Source: Cyprinodon diabolis (taxonomy: Eukaryota > Chordata > Actinopteri > Cyprinodontiformes > Cyprinodontidae). Taken from it: a stretch of DNA of 64,000 bases. The translations under genes and the position numbers were made by a program. This document shows positions 38,780 through 50,840 of the stretch, piece by piece. The stretch covers positions 180,893 through 244,892 of the forward strand of contig JARPUW010000270.1 in NCBI GenBank assembly GCA_030533445.1, in the 5' to 3' direction. Below the pieces are notes generated by a model. The model was given only the letters and a program-made list of their open reading frames with translations. It made no database searches and had not been told where the DNA came from. The number at the start of each line of letters is the position of its first letter. The first letter of the stretch is position 1.

Positions 38780-39955
38780 AAAACGCTCTTTTCACAGTGA
38801 GATAATGCCATTTTGGCCTCTGGAGTTGTAACAGACAAACCATTAATGATACAGCCATGATCTTTTCTGGCAATCATCTAGAGCTGAAAACTGACAATAT
38901 AAAGTAGATTTGAGCAGATTTTTTTGGCTCCAAGCTTCAAAACAGAAGTTGAGGCCAAAAAGCTCTTTTCACAGTGAGATAATGCCATTTTGGCCTCTGG
39001 AGTTGTAACAGACAAACCATTAATGATACAGCCATGATCTTTTCTAGCAATCATCTAGAGCTGAAAACTAACAATATAAAGTAGATTTGAGCAGATGTTT
39101 TAGGTTCCAAGCTTCAAATCAGAAGTTGAGGCCAAAACGCTCATTTCACAGTGAGATAATGCCATTTTGGCCTCTGGAGTTGTAACAGACAAACCATTAA
39201 TGATACAGCCATGATCTTTTCTGGCAATCATCTAGAGCTGAAAACTAACAATATAAAGTAGATTTGAGCAGATGTTTTTGGTTCCAAGCTTCAAATCAGA
39301 AGTTGAGGCCAAAACGCTCTTTTCACAGTGAGATAATGCCATTTTGGCCTCTGGAGTTGTAACAGACAAACCATTAATGATACAGCCATGATCTTTTCTG
39401 GCAATCATCTAGAGCTGAAAACTAACAATATAAAGTAGATTTGAGCAGATGTTTTTGGTTCCAAGCTTCAAATCAGAAGGTTGAGGCCAAAACGCTCTTT
39501 TCACAGTGAGATAATGCCATTTTGGCCTCTGGAGTTGTAACAGACAAAACATTAATGATACAGCCATGATCTTTTCTGGCAATCATCTAGAGATGAAAAC
39601 TAACAATATAAAGTAGATTTGAGCAGATTTTTTTGGCTCCAAGCTTCAAAACAGAAGTTGAGGCCAAAAAGCTCTTTTCACAGTGAGATAATGCCAATTT
39701 GGCCTCTGGAGTTGTAACAGACAAACCATTAATGATACAGCCATGATCTTTTCTGGCAATCATCTAGAGCTGAAAACTAACAATATAAAGTAGATTTGAG
39801 CAGATGTTTTTGGTTCCAAGCTTCAAATCAGAAGTTGAGGCCAAAACGCTCTTTTCACAGTGAGATAATGCCATTTTGGCCTCTGGAGTTGTAACAGACA
39901 AACCATTAATGATACAGCCATGATCTTTTCTGGCAATCATCTAGAGCTGAAAACT
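38780..39955 (+). repeat. 1.2-kb segment, copy 2 of the 2,302-bp displaced duplication
   Basis: Downstream partner of 36478-37653. It carries GCCAATTTGG at about 39694 (T to A), which is absent from the first copy but present at about 48380, 51391, 56354, 59190 and 62201. The modules in the last 16 kb therefore look derived from this version and not from the one at 37 kb. Confidence 0.78.
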
Positions 39956-40379
39956 GACAATATAAAGTAGATTTGAGCAGATGTTTTAGGTTCCAAGCTT
40001 CAAATCAGAAGTTGAGGCCAAAACGCTCATTTCACAGTGAGATAATGCCATTTTGGCCTCTGGAGTTGTAACAGACAAACCATTAATGATACAGCCATGA
40101 TCTTTTCTGGCAATCATCTAGAGCTGAAAACTAACAATATAAAGTAGATTTGAGCAGATGTTTTTGGTTCCAAGCTTCAAATCAGAAGGTTGAGGCCAAA
40201 ACGCTCTTTTCACAGTGAGATAATGCCATTTTGGCCTCTGGAGTTGTAACAGACAAAACATTAATGATACAGCCATGATCTTTTCTGGCAATCATCTAGA
40301 GATGAAAACTAACAATATAAAGTAGATTTGAGCAGATTTTTTTGGCTCCAAGCTTCAAAACAGAAGTTGAGGCCAAAAA

Positions 40380-42990
40380 GCTCTTTTCACAGTGAGATAA
40401 TGCCATTTTGGCCTCTGGAGTTGTAACAGACAAACCATTAATGATACAGCCATGATCTTTTCTGGCAATCATCTAGAGCTGAAAACTAACAATATAAAGT
40501 AGATTTGAGCAGATGTTTTTGGTTCCAAGCTTCAAATCAGAAGTTGAGGCCAAAACGCTCTTTTCACAGTGAGATAATGCCATTTTGGCCTCTGGAGTTG
40601 TAACAGACAAACCATTAATGATACAGCCATGATCTTTTCTGGCAATCATCTAGAGCTGAAAACTAACAATATAAAGTAGATTTGAGCAGATGTTTTTGGT
40701 TCCAAGCTTCAAATCAGAAGTTGAGGCCAAAACGCTCATTTCACAGTGAGATAATGCCATTTTGGCCTCTGGAGTTGTAACAGACAAACCATTAATGATA
40801 CAGCCATGATCTTTTCTGGCAATCATCTAGAGCTGAAAACTAACAATATAAAGTAGATTTGAGCAGATGTTTTTGGTTCCAAGCTTCAAATCAGAAGTTG
40901 AGGCCAAAACGCTCTTTTCACAGTGAGATAATGCCATTTTGGCCTCTGGAGTTGTAACAGACAAACCATTAATGATACAGCCATGATCTTTTCTGGCAAT
41001 CATCTAGAGCTGAAAACTAACAATATAAAGTAGATTTGAGCAGATGTTTTTGGTTCCAAGCTTCAAATCAGAAGTTGAGGCCAAAACGCTCTTTTCACAG
41101 TGAGATAATGCCATTTTGGCCTCTGGAGTTGTAACAGACAAACCATTAATGATACAGCCATGATCTTTTCTGGCAATCATCTAGAGCTGAAAACTAACAA
41201 TATAAAGTAGATTTGAGCAGATGTTTTTGGTTCCAAGCTTCAAATCAGAAGTTGAGGCCAAAACGCTCTTTTCACAGTGAGATAATGCCATTTTGGCCTC
41301 TGGAGTTGTAACAGACAAACCATTAATGATACAGCCATGATCTTTTCTGGCAATCATCTAGAGCTGAAAACTAACAATATAAAGTAGATTTGAGCAGATG
41401 TTTTTGGTTCCAAGCTTCAAATCAGAAGGTTGAGGCCAAAACGCTCTTTTCACAGTGAGATAATGCCATTTTGGCCTCTGGAGTTGTAACAGACAAACCA
41501 TTAATGATACAGCCATGATCTTTTCTGGCAATCATCTAGAGCTGAAAACTAACAATATAAAGTAGATTTGATTGGATGTTTTTGGTTCCAAGCGTCAAAT
41601 CAGAAGGTTGAGGCCAAAACGCTCTTTTCACAGTGAGATAATGCCATTTTGGCCTCTGGAGTTGTAACAGAAAAACCATTAATGATACAGCCATGATCTT
41701 TTCTGGCAATCATCTAGAGCTGAAAACTAACAATATAAAGTAGATTTGAGCAGATGTTTTTGGTTCCAAGCTTCAAATCAGAAGGTTGAGGCCAAAACGC
41801 TCTTTTCACAGTGAGATAATGCCATTTTGGCCTCTGGAGTTGTAACAGACAAACCATTAATGATACAGCCATGATCTTTTCTGGCAATCATCTAGAGCTG
41901 AAAACTGACAATATAAAGTAGATTTGAGCAGATTTTTTTGGCTCCAAGCTTCAAAACAGAAGTTGAGGCCAAAAAGCTCTTTTCACAGTGAGATAATGCC
42001 ATTTTGGCCTCTGGAGTTGTAACAGACAAACCATTAATGATACAGCCATGATCTTTTCTAGCAATCATCTAGAGCTGAAAACTAACAATATAAAGTAGAT
42101 TTGAGCAGATGTTTTAGGTTCCAAGCTTCAAATCAGAAGTTGAGGCCAAAACGCTCATTTCACAGTGAGATAATGCCATTTTGGCCTCTGGAGTTGTAAC
42201 AGACAAACCATTAATGATAAAGCCATGATCTTTTCTGGCAATCATCTAGAGCTGAAAACTAACAATATAAAGTAGATTTGAGCAGATGTTTTTGGTTCCA
42301 AGCTTCAAATCAGAAGTTGAGGCCAAAACGCTCTTTTCACAGTGAGATAATGCCATTTTGGCCTCTGGAGTTGTAACAGACAAACCATTAATGATACAGC
42401 CATGATCTTTTCTGGCAATCATCTAGAGCTGAAAACTAACAATATAAAGTAGATTTGAGCAGATGTTTTTGGTTCCAAGCTTCAAATCAGAAGGTTGAGG
42501 CCAAAACGCTCTTTTCACAGTGAGATAATGCCATTTTGGCCTCTGGAGTTGTAACAGACAAAACATTAATGATACAGCCATGATCTTTTCTGGCAATCAT
42601 ATAGAGATGAAAACTAACAATATAAAGTAGATTTGAGCAGATTTTTTTGGCTCCAAGCTTCAAAACAGAAGTTGAGGCCAAAAAGCTCTTTTCACAGTGA
42701 GATAATGCCATTTTGGCCTCTGGAGTTGTAACAGACAAACCATTAATGATACAGCCATGATCTTTTCTGGCAATCATCTAGAGCTGAAAACTAACAATAT
42801 AAAGTAGATTTGAGCAGATGTTTTTGGTTCCAAGCTTCAAATCAGAAGTTGAGGCCAAAACGCTCTTTTCACAGTGAGATAATGCCATTTTGGCCTCTGG
42901 AGTTGTAACAGACAAACCATTAATGATACAGCCATGATCTTTTCTGGCAATCATCTAGAGCTGAAAACTAACAATATAAAGTAGATTTGA
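40380..42990 (+). repeat. 2.6-kb segment, copy 1 of the 3,900-bp displaced duplication
   Basis: This recurs 3,900 bp downstream (22 x 177 + 6). Shared rare marks are GATTGG at 41570 and 45470, GATAAAGCC near 42216 and 46116, and CATATAGAG near 42599 and 46499. The last one removes the TAG between two monomers and creates the 96-codon frames at 42487-42777 and 46387-46677. The left edge is an A/C mismatch at 40379/44279 and the right edge G/T at 42991/46891. Confidence 0.88.
42487..42777 (-). other. Satellite-derived 96-codon open frame, probably not a gene
   Basis: Two consecutive monomers are read on the minus strand. The predicted protein repeats itself: it starts MIARKDHGCIINGLSV and begins the same motif again (MIARKDHGCIINVLSV) 59 residues later. 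The frame continues across the monomer boundary only because the usual TAG (minus-strand CTCTAGATG) has become TAT through a C to A change near 42601. It ends where an inserted G (AAGGTTG) shifts the frame into TGA. No signal peptide, membrane segment or known domain is apparent. Across the array the same frame is broken by TAA (GTTTTAGG monomers), frameshifts and loss of the start (CACCTAG monomers). This is against coding selection, so I treat it as a chance open frame in satellite DNA. Confidence 0.85.
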
Positions 42991-43203
42991 GCAGATGTTT
43001 TTGGTTCCAAGCTTCAAATCAGAAGTTGAGGCCAAAACGCTCTTTTCACAGTGAGATAATGCCATTTTGGCCTCTGGAGTTGTAACAGACAAACCATTAA
43101 TGATACAGCCATGATCTTTTCTGGCAATCATCTAGAGCTGAAAACTAACAATATAAAGTAGATTTGAGCAGATGTTTTTGGTTCCAAGCTTCAAATCAGA
43201 AGG

Positions 43204-44620
43204 TTGAGGCCAAAACGCTCTTTTCACAGTGAGATAATGCCATTTTGGCCTCTGGAGTTGTAACAGACAAACCATTAATGATACAGCCATGATCTTTTCT
43301 GGCAATCATCTAGAGCTGAAAACTAACAATATAAAGTAGATTTGATTGGATGTTTTTGGTTCCAAGCGTCAAATCAGAAGGTTGAGGCCAAAACGCTCTT
43401 TTCACAGTGAGATAATGCCATTTTGGCCTCTGGAGTTGTAACAGACAAACCATTAATGATACAGCCATGATCTTTTCAGGCAATCACCTAGAGCTGAAAA
43501 CTAACAATATAAAGTAGATTTGAGCAGATGTTTTTGGTTCCAAGCTTCAAATCAGAAGTTGAGGCCAAAACGCTCATTTCACAGTGAGATAATGCCATTT
43601 TGGCCTCTGGAGTTGTAACAGACAAACCATTAATGATACAGCCATGATCTTTTCTGGCAATCACCTAGAGCTGAAAACTAACAATATAAAGTAGATTTGA
43701 GCAGATGTTTTTGGTTCCAAGCTTCAAATCAGAAGTTGAGGCCAAAACGCTCTTTTCACAGTGAGATAATGCCATTTTGGCCTCTGGAGTTGTAACAGAC
43801 AAACCATTAATGATACAGCCATGATCTTTTCTGGCAATCATCTAGAGCTGAAAACTAACAATATAAAGTAGATTTGAGCAGATGTTTTTGGTTCCAAGCT
43901 TCAAATCAGAAGTTGAGGCCAAAACGCTATTTTCACAGTGAGATAATGCCGTTTTGGCCTCTGGAGTTGTAACAGACAAACCATTAATGATACAGCCATG
44001 ATCTTTTCTGGCAATCATCTAGAGCTGAAAACTAACAATATAAAGTAGATTTGAGCAGATGTTTTTGGTTCCAAGCTTCAAATCAGAAGTTGAGGCCAAA
44101 ACGCTCTTTTCACAGTGAGATAATGCCATTTTGGCCTCTGGAGTTGTAACAGACAAACCATTAATGATACAGCCATGATCTTTTCTGGCAATCATCTAGA
44201 GCTGAAAACTAACAATATAAAGTAGATTTGAGCAGATGTTTTTGGCTCTAACCTTCAAAACAGAAGTTGAGGCCAAAACGCTCTTTTCACAGTGAGATAA
44301 TGCCATTTTGGCCTCTGGAGTTGTAACAGACAAACCATTAATGATACAGCCATGATCTTTTCTGGCAATCATCTAGAGCTGAAAACTAACAATATAAAGT
44401 AGATTTGAGCAGATGTTTTTGGTTCCAAGCTTCAAATCAGAAGTTGAGGCCAAAACGCTCTTTTCACAGTGAGATAATGCCATTTTGGCCTCTGGAGTTG
44501 TAACAGACAAACCATTAATGATACAGCCATGATCTTTTCTGGCAATCATCTAGAGCTGAAAACTAACAATATAAAGTAGATTTGAGCAGATGTTTTTGGT
44601 TCCAAGCTTCAAATCAGAAG
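43204..44620 (+). repeat. 1.4-kb segment, copy 1 of the 3,545-bp displaced duplication
   Basis: This recurs 3,545 bp downstream (20 x 177 + 5). GTAGATTTGATTGG lies at 43336 and 46881, GCTATTTT at 43926 and 47471, and the rare CTCTAACCTTC (HindIII site lost) near 44247 and 47792. The left edge lies at AAGGTTG/AAGTTG 43203/46748 and the right edge at 44621/48166. It abuts the 3,900-bp pair, so one compound event with a two-monomer deletion is possible. Confidence 0.85.
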
Positions 44621-46890
44621 TTGAGGCCAAAACGCTCATTTCACAGTGAGATAATGCCATTTTGGCCTCTGGAGTTGTAACAGACAAACCATTAATGATA
44701 CAGCCATGATCTTTTCTGGCAATCATCTAGAGCTGAAAACTAACAATATAAAGTAGATTTGAGCAGATGTTTTTGGTTCCAAGCTTCAAATCAGAAGTTG
44801 AGGCCAAAACGCTCTTTTCACAGTGAGATAATGCCATTTTGGCCTCTGGAGTTGTAACAGACAAACCATTAATGATACAGCCATGATCTTTTCTGGCAAT
44901 CATCTAGAGCTGAAAACTAACAATATAAAGTAGATTTGAGCAGATGTTTTTGGTTCCAAGCTTCAAATCAGAAGTTGAGGCCAAAACGCTCTTTTCACAG
45001 TGAGATAATGCCATTTTGGCCTCTGGAGTTGTAACAGACAAACCATTAATGATACAGCCATGATCTTTTCTGGCAATCATCTAGAGCTGAAAACTAACAA
45101 TATAAAGTAGATTTGAGCAGATGTTTTTGGTTCCAAGCTTCAAATCAGAAGTTGAGGCCAAAACGCTCTTTTCACAGTGAGATAATGCCATTTTGGCCTC
45201 TGGAGTTGTAACAGACAAACCATTAATGATACAGCCATGATCTTTTCTGGCAATCATCTAGAGCTGAAAACTAACAATATAAAGTAGATTTGAGCAGATG
45301 TTTTTGGTTCCAAGCTTCAAATCAGAAGGTTGAGGCCAAAACGCTCTTTTCACAGTGAGATAATGCCATTTTGGCCTCTGGAGTTGTAACAGACAAACCA
45401 TTAATGATACAGCCATGATCTTTTCTGGCAATCATCTAGAGCTGAAAACTAACAATATAAAGTAGATTTGATTGGATGTTTTTGGTTCCAAGCGTCAAAT
45501 CAGAAGGTTGAGGCCAAAACGCTCTTTTCACAGTGAGATAATGCCATTTTGGCCTCTGGAGTTGTAACAGAAAAACCATTAATGATACAGCCATGATCTT
45601 TTCTGGCAATCATCTAGAGCTGAAAACTAACAATATAAAGTAGATTTGAGCAGATGTTTTTGGTTCCAAGCTTCAAATCAGAAGGTTGAGGACAAAACGC
45701 TCTTTTCACAGTGAGATAATGCCATTTTGGCCTCTGGAGTTGTAACAGACAAACCATTAATGATACAGCCATGATCTTTTCTGGCAATCATCTAGAGCTG
45801 AAAACTGACAATATAAAGTAGATTTGAGCAGATTTTTTTGGCTCCAAGCTTCAAAACAGAAGTTGAGGCCAAAAAGCTCTTTTCACAGTGAGATAATGCC
45901 ATTTTGGCCTCTGGAGTTGTAACAGACAAACCATTAATGATACAGCCATGATCTTTTCTAGCAATCATCTAGAGCTGAAAACTAACAATATAAAGTAGAT
46001 TTGAGCAGATGTTTTAGGTTCCAAGCTTCAAATCAGAAGTTGAGGCCAAAACGCTCATTTCACAGTGAGATAATGCCATTTTGGCCTCTGGAGTTGTAAC
46101 AGACAAACCATTAATGATAAAGCCATGATCTTTTCTGGCAATCATCTAGAGCTGAAAACTAACAATATAAAGTAGATTTGAGCAGATGTTTTTGGTTCCA
46201 AGCTTCAAATCAGAAGTTGAGGCCAAAACGCTCTTTTCACAGTGAGATAATGCCATTTTGGCCTCTGGAGTTGTAACAGACAAACCATTAATGATACAGC
46301 CATGATCTTTTCTGGCAATCATCTAGAGCTGAAAACTAACAATATAAAGTAGATTTGAGCAGATGTTTTTGGTTCCAAGCTTCAAATCAGAAGGTTGAGG
46401 CCAAAACGCTCTTTTCACAGTGAGATAATGCCATTTTGGCCTCTGGAGTTGTAACAGACAAAACATTAATGATACAGCCATGATCTTTTCTGGCAATCAT
46501 ATAGAGATGAAAACTAACAATATAAAGTAGATTTGAGCAGATTTTTTTGGCTCCAAGCTTCAAAACAGAAGTTGAGGCCAAAAAGCTCTTTTCACAGTGA
46601 GATAATGCCATTTTGGCCTCTGGAGTTGTAACAGACAAACCATTAATGATACAGCCATGATCTTTTCTGGCAATCATCTAGAGCTGAAAACTAACAATAT
46701 AAAGTAGATTTGAGCAGATGTTTTTGGTTCCAAGCTTCAAATCAGAAGTTGAGGCCAAAACGCTCTTTTCACAGTGAGATAATGCCATTTTGGCCTCTGG
46801 AGTTGTAACAGACAAACCATTAATGATACAGCCATGATCTTTTCTGGCAATCATCTAGAGCTGAAAACTAACAATATAAAGTAGATTTGA
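44280..46890 (+). repeat. 2.6-kb segment, copy 2 of the 3,900-bp displaced duplication
   Basis: Downstream partner of 40380-42990. One private C to A near 45692 (GAGGACAAAACG) was noticed. At its right end the register jumps from 3,900 to 3,545 bp, a loss of two monomers, which marks an exchange point in the GATTGG monomer around 46880. Confidence 0.86.
46387..46677 (-). other. Second, identical satellite-derived 96-codon open frame
   Basis: It translates identically to the frame at 42487-42777 because it is its copy in the 3,900-bp duplication. The TAG to TAT change lies near 46501. Being duplicated with its surroundings explains the conservation without selection on a protein. No promoter or terminator distinguishes it from neighbouring monomers. 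Confidence 0.85.
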
Positions 46891-47829
46891 TTGGATGTTT
46901 TTGGTTCCAAGCGTCAAATCAGAAGGTTGAGGCCAAAACGCTCTTTTCACAGTGAGATAATGCCATTTTGGCCTCTGGAGTTGTAACAGACAAACCATTA
47001 ATGATACAGCCATGATCTTTTCAGGCAATCACCTAGAGCTGAAAACTAACAATATAAAGTAGATTTGAGCAGATGTTTTTGGTTCCAAGCTTCAAATCAG
47101 AAGTTGAGGCCAAAACGCTCATTTCACAGTGAGATAATGCCATTTTGGCCTCTGGAGTTGTAACAGACAAACCATTAATGATACAGCCATGATCTTTTCT
47201 GGCAATCACCTAGAGCTGAAAACTAACAATATAAAGTAGATTTGAGCAGATGTTTTTGGTTCCAAGCTTCAAATCAGAAGTTGAGGCCAAAACGCTCTTT
47301 TCACAGTGAGATAATGCCATTTTGGCCTCTGGAGTTGTAACAGACAAACCATTAATGATACAGCCATGATCTTTTCTGGCAATCATCTAGAGCTGAAAAC
47401 TAACAATATAAAGTAGATTTGAGCAGATGTTTTTGGTTCCAAGCTTCAAATCAGAAGTTGAGGCCAAAACGCTATTTTCACAGTGAGATAATGCCGTTTT
47501 GGCCTCTGGAGTTGTAACAGACAAACCATTAATGATACAGCCATGATCTTTTCTGGCAATCATCTAGAGCTGAAAACTAACAATATAAAGTAGATTTGAG
47601 CAGATGTTTTTGGTTCCAAGCTTCAAATCAGAAGTTGAGGCCAAAACGCTCTTTTCACAGTGAGATAATGCCATTTTGGCCTCTGGAGTTGTAACAGACA
47701 AACCATTAATGATACAGCCATGATCTTTTCTGGCAATCATCTAGAGCTGAAAACTAACAATATAAAGTAGATTTGAGCAGATGTTTTTGGCTCTAACCTT
47801 CAAAACAGAAGTTGAGGCCAAAACGCTCT

Positions 47830-49957
47830 TTTCACAGTGAGATAATGCCATTTTGGCCTCTGGAGTTGTAACAGACAAACCATTAATGATACAGCCATGA
47901 TCTTTTCTGGCAATCATCTAGAGCTGAAAACTAACAATATAAAGTAGATTTGAGCAGATGTTTTTGGTTCCAAGCTTCAAATCAGAAGTTGAGGCCAAAA
48001 CGCTCTTTTCACAGTGAGATAATGCCATTTTGGCCTCTGGAGTTGTAACAGACAAACCATTAATGATACAGCCATGATCTTTTCTGGCAATCATCTAGAG
48101 CTGAAAACTAACAATATAAAGTAGATTTGAGCAGATGTTTTTGGTTCCAAGCTTCAAATCAGAAGGTTTAGGCCAAAACGCTCTTTTCACAGTGAGATAA
48201 TGCCATTTTGGCCTCTGGAGTTGTAACAGACAAAACATTAATGATACAGCCATGATCTTTTCTGGCAATCATCTAGAGATGAAAACTAACAATATAAAGT
48301 AGATTTGAGCAGATTTTTTTGGCTCCAAGCTTCAAAACAGAAGTTGAGGCCAAAAAGCTCTTTTCACAGTGAGATAATGCCAATTTGGCCTCTGGAGTTG
48401 TAACAGACAAACCATTAATGATACAGCCATGATCTTTTCTGGCAATCATCTAGAGCTGAAAACTAACAATATAAAGTAGATTTGAGCAGATGTTTTTGGT
48501 TCCAAGCTTCAAATCAGAAGTTGAGGCCAAAACGCTCTTTTCACAGTGAGATAATGCCATTTTGGCCTCTGGAGTTGTAACAGACAAACCATTAATGATA
48601 CAGCCATGATCTTTTCTGGCAATCATCTAGAGCTGAAAACTGACAATATAAAGTAGATTTGAGCAGATTTTTTTGGCTCCAAGCTTCAAAACAGAAGTTG
48701 AGGCCAAAAAGCTCTTTTCACAGTGAGATAATGCCATTTTGGCCTCTGGGGTTGTAACAGACAAACCATTAATGATACAGCCATGATCTTTTCTAGCAAT
48801 CATCTAGAGCTGAAAACTAACAATATAAAGTAGATTTGAGCAGATGTTTTAGGTTCCAAGCTTCAAATCAGAAGTTGAGGCCAAAACGCTCATTTCACAG
48901 TGAGATAATGCCATTTTGGCCTCTGGAGTTGTAACAGACAAACCATTAATGATACAGCCATGATCTTTTCTGGCAATCATCTAGAGCTGAAAACTAACAA
49001 TATAAAGTAGATTTGAGCAGATGTTTTTGGTTCCAAGCTTCAAATCAGAAGTTGAGGCCAAAACGCTCTTTTCACAGTGAGATAATGCCATTTTGGCCTC
49101 TGGAGTTGTAACAGACAAACCATTAATGATACAGCCATGATCTTTTCTGGCAATCATCTAGAGCTGAAAACTAACAATATAAAGTAGATTTGAGCAGATG
49201 TTTTTGGTTCCAAGCTTCAAATCAGAAGGTTGAGGCCAAAACGCTCTTTTCACAGTGAGATAATGCCATTTTGGCCTCTGGAGTTGTAACAGACAAAACA
49301 TTAATGATACAGCCATGATCTTTTCTGGCAATCATCTAGAGATGAAAACTAACAATATAAAGTAGATTTGAGCAGATTTTTTTGGCTCCAAGCTTCAAAA
49401 CAGAAGTTGAGGCCAAAAAGCTCTTTTCACAGTGAGATAATGCCATTTTGGCCTCTGGAGTTGTAACAGACAAACCATTAATGATACAGCCATGATCTTT
49501 TCTGGCAATCATCTAGAGCTGAAAACTAACAATATAAAGTAGATTTGAGCAGATGTTTTTGGTTCCAAGCTTCAAATCAGAAGTTGAGGCCAAAACGCTC
49601 TTTTCACAGTGAGATAATGCCATTTTGGCCTCTGGAGTTGTAACAGAAAAACCATTAATGATACAGCCATGATCTTTTCTGGCAATCATCTAGAGATGAA
49701 AACTAACAATATAAAGTAGATTTGAGCAGATTTTTTTGGCTCCAAGCTTCAAAACAGAAGTTGAGGCCAAAAAGCTCTTTTCACAGTGAGATAATGCCAT
49801 TTTGGCCTCTGGAGTTGTAACAGACAAACCATTAATGATACAGCCATGATCTTTTCTGGCAATCATCTAGAGCTGAAAACTAACAATATAAAGTAGATTT
49901 GAGCAGATGTTTTTGGTTCCAAGCTTCAAATCAGAAGTTGAGGCCAAAACGCTCTTT
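47830..49957 (+). repeat. 2.1-kb segment, copy 1 of the 3,011-bp displaced duplication
   Basis: This recurs 3,011 bp downstream (17 x 177 + 2): AGAAGGTTTA at 48161 and 51172, GGCCTCTGGG at 48741 and 51752, and GTAACAGAAA at 49640 and 52651. The same pair is found again in the second 10,810-bp unit (58971/61982 and 59551/62562), so the 17-mer shift predates the 61-mer copying. Confidence 0.84.
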
Positions 49958-50840
49958 CCACAGTGAGATAATGCCGTTTTGGCCTCTGGAGTTGTAACAG
50001 ACAAACCATTAATGATACAGCCATGATCTTTTCTGGCAATCATCTAGAGCTGAAAACTAACAATATAAAGTAGATTTGAGCAGATGTTTTTGGTTCCAAG
50101 CTTCAAATCAGAAGTTGAGGCCAAAACGCTCTTTTCACAGTGAGATAATGCCATTTTGGCCTCTGGAGTTGTAACAGACAAACCATTAATGATACAGCCA
50201 TGATCTTTTCTGGCAATCATCTAGAGCTGAAAACTAACAATATAAAGTAGATTTGAGCAGATGTTTTTGGCTCTAAGCTTCAAAACAGAAGTTGAGGCCA
50301 AAACGCTCTTTTCACAGTGAGATAATGCCATTTTGGCCTCTGGAGTTGTAACAGACAAACCATTAATGATACAGCCATGATCTTTTCTGGCAATCATCTA
50401 GAGCTGAAAACCAACAATATAAAGTAGATTTGAGCAGATGTTTTTGGTTCCAAGCTTCAAATCAGAAGTTGAGGCCAAAACGCTCTTTTCACAGTGAGAT
50501 AATGCCATTTTGGCCTCTGGAGTTGTAACAGACAAACCATTAATGATACAGCCATGATCTTTTCTGGCAATCATCTAGAGCTGAAAACTGACAATATAAA
50601 GTAGATTTGAGCAGATTTTTTTGGCTCCAAGCTTCAAAACAGAAGTTGAGGCCAAAAAGCTCTTTTCACAGTGAGATAATGCCATTTTGGCCTCTGGAGT
50701 TGTAACAGACAAACCATTAATGATACAGCCATGATCTTTTCTAGCAATCATCTAGAGCTGAAAACTAACAATATAAAGTAGATTTGAGCAGATGTTTTAG
50801 GTTCCAAGCTTCAAATCAGAAGTTGAGGCCAAAACGCTCA

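Noticed and set aside
42487..46677. Two real 96-residue protein genes
   Set aside because: They are identical two-monomer readings of the satellite, created by loss of one stop and copied by a block duplication; other monomers break the same frame freely.
17861..46677. A shared 22-monomer (3,900-bp) higher-order unit linking 17.9-21.9 kb with 40.4-46.9 kb
   Set aside because: Both regions show a 3,900-bp spacing, but the order of variants inside them differs, so the equal spacing looks coincidental.
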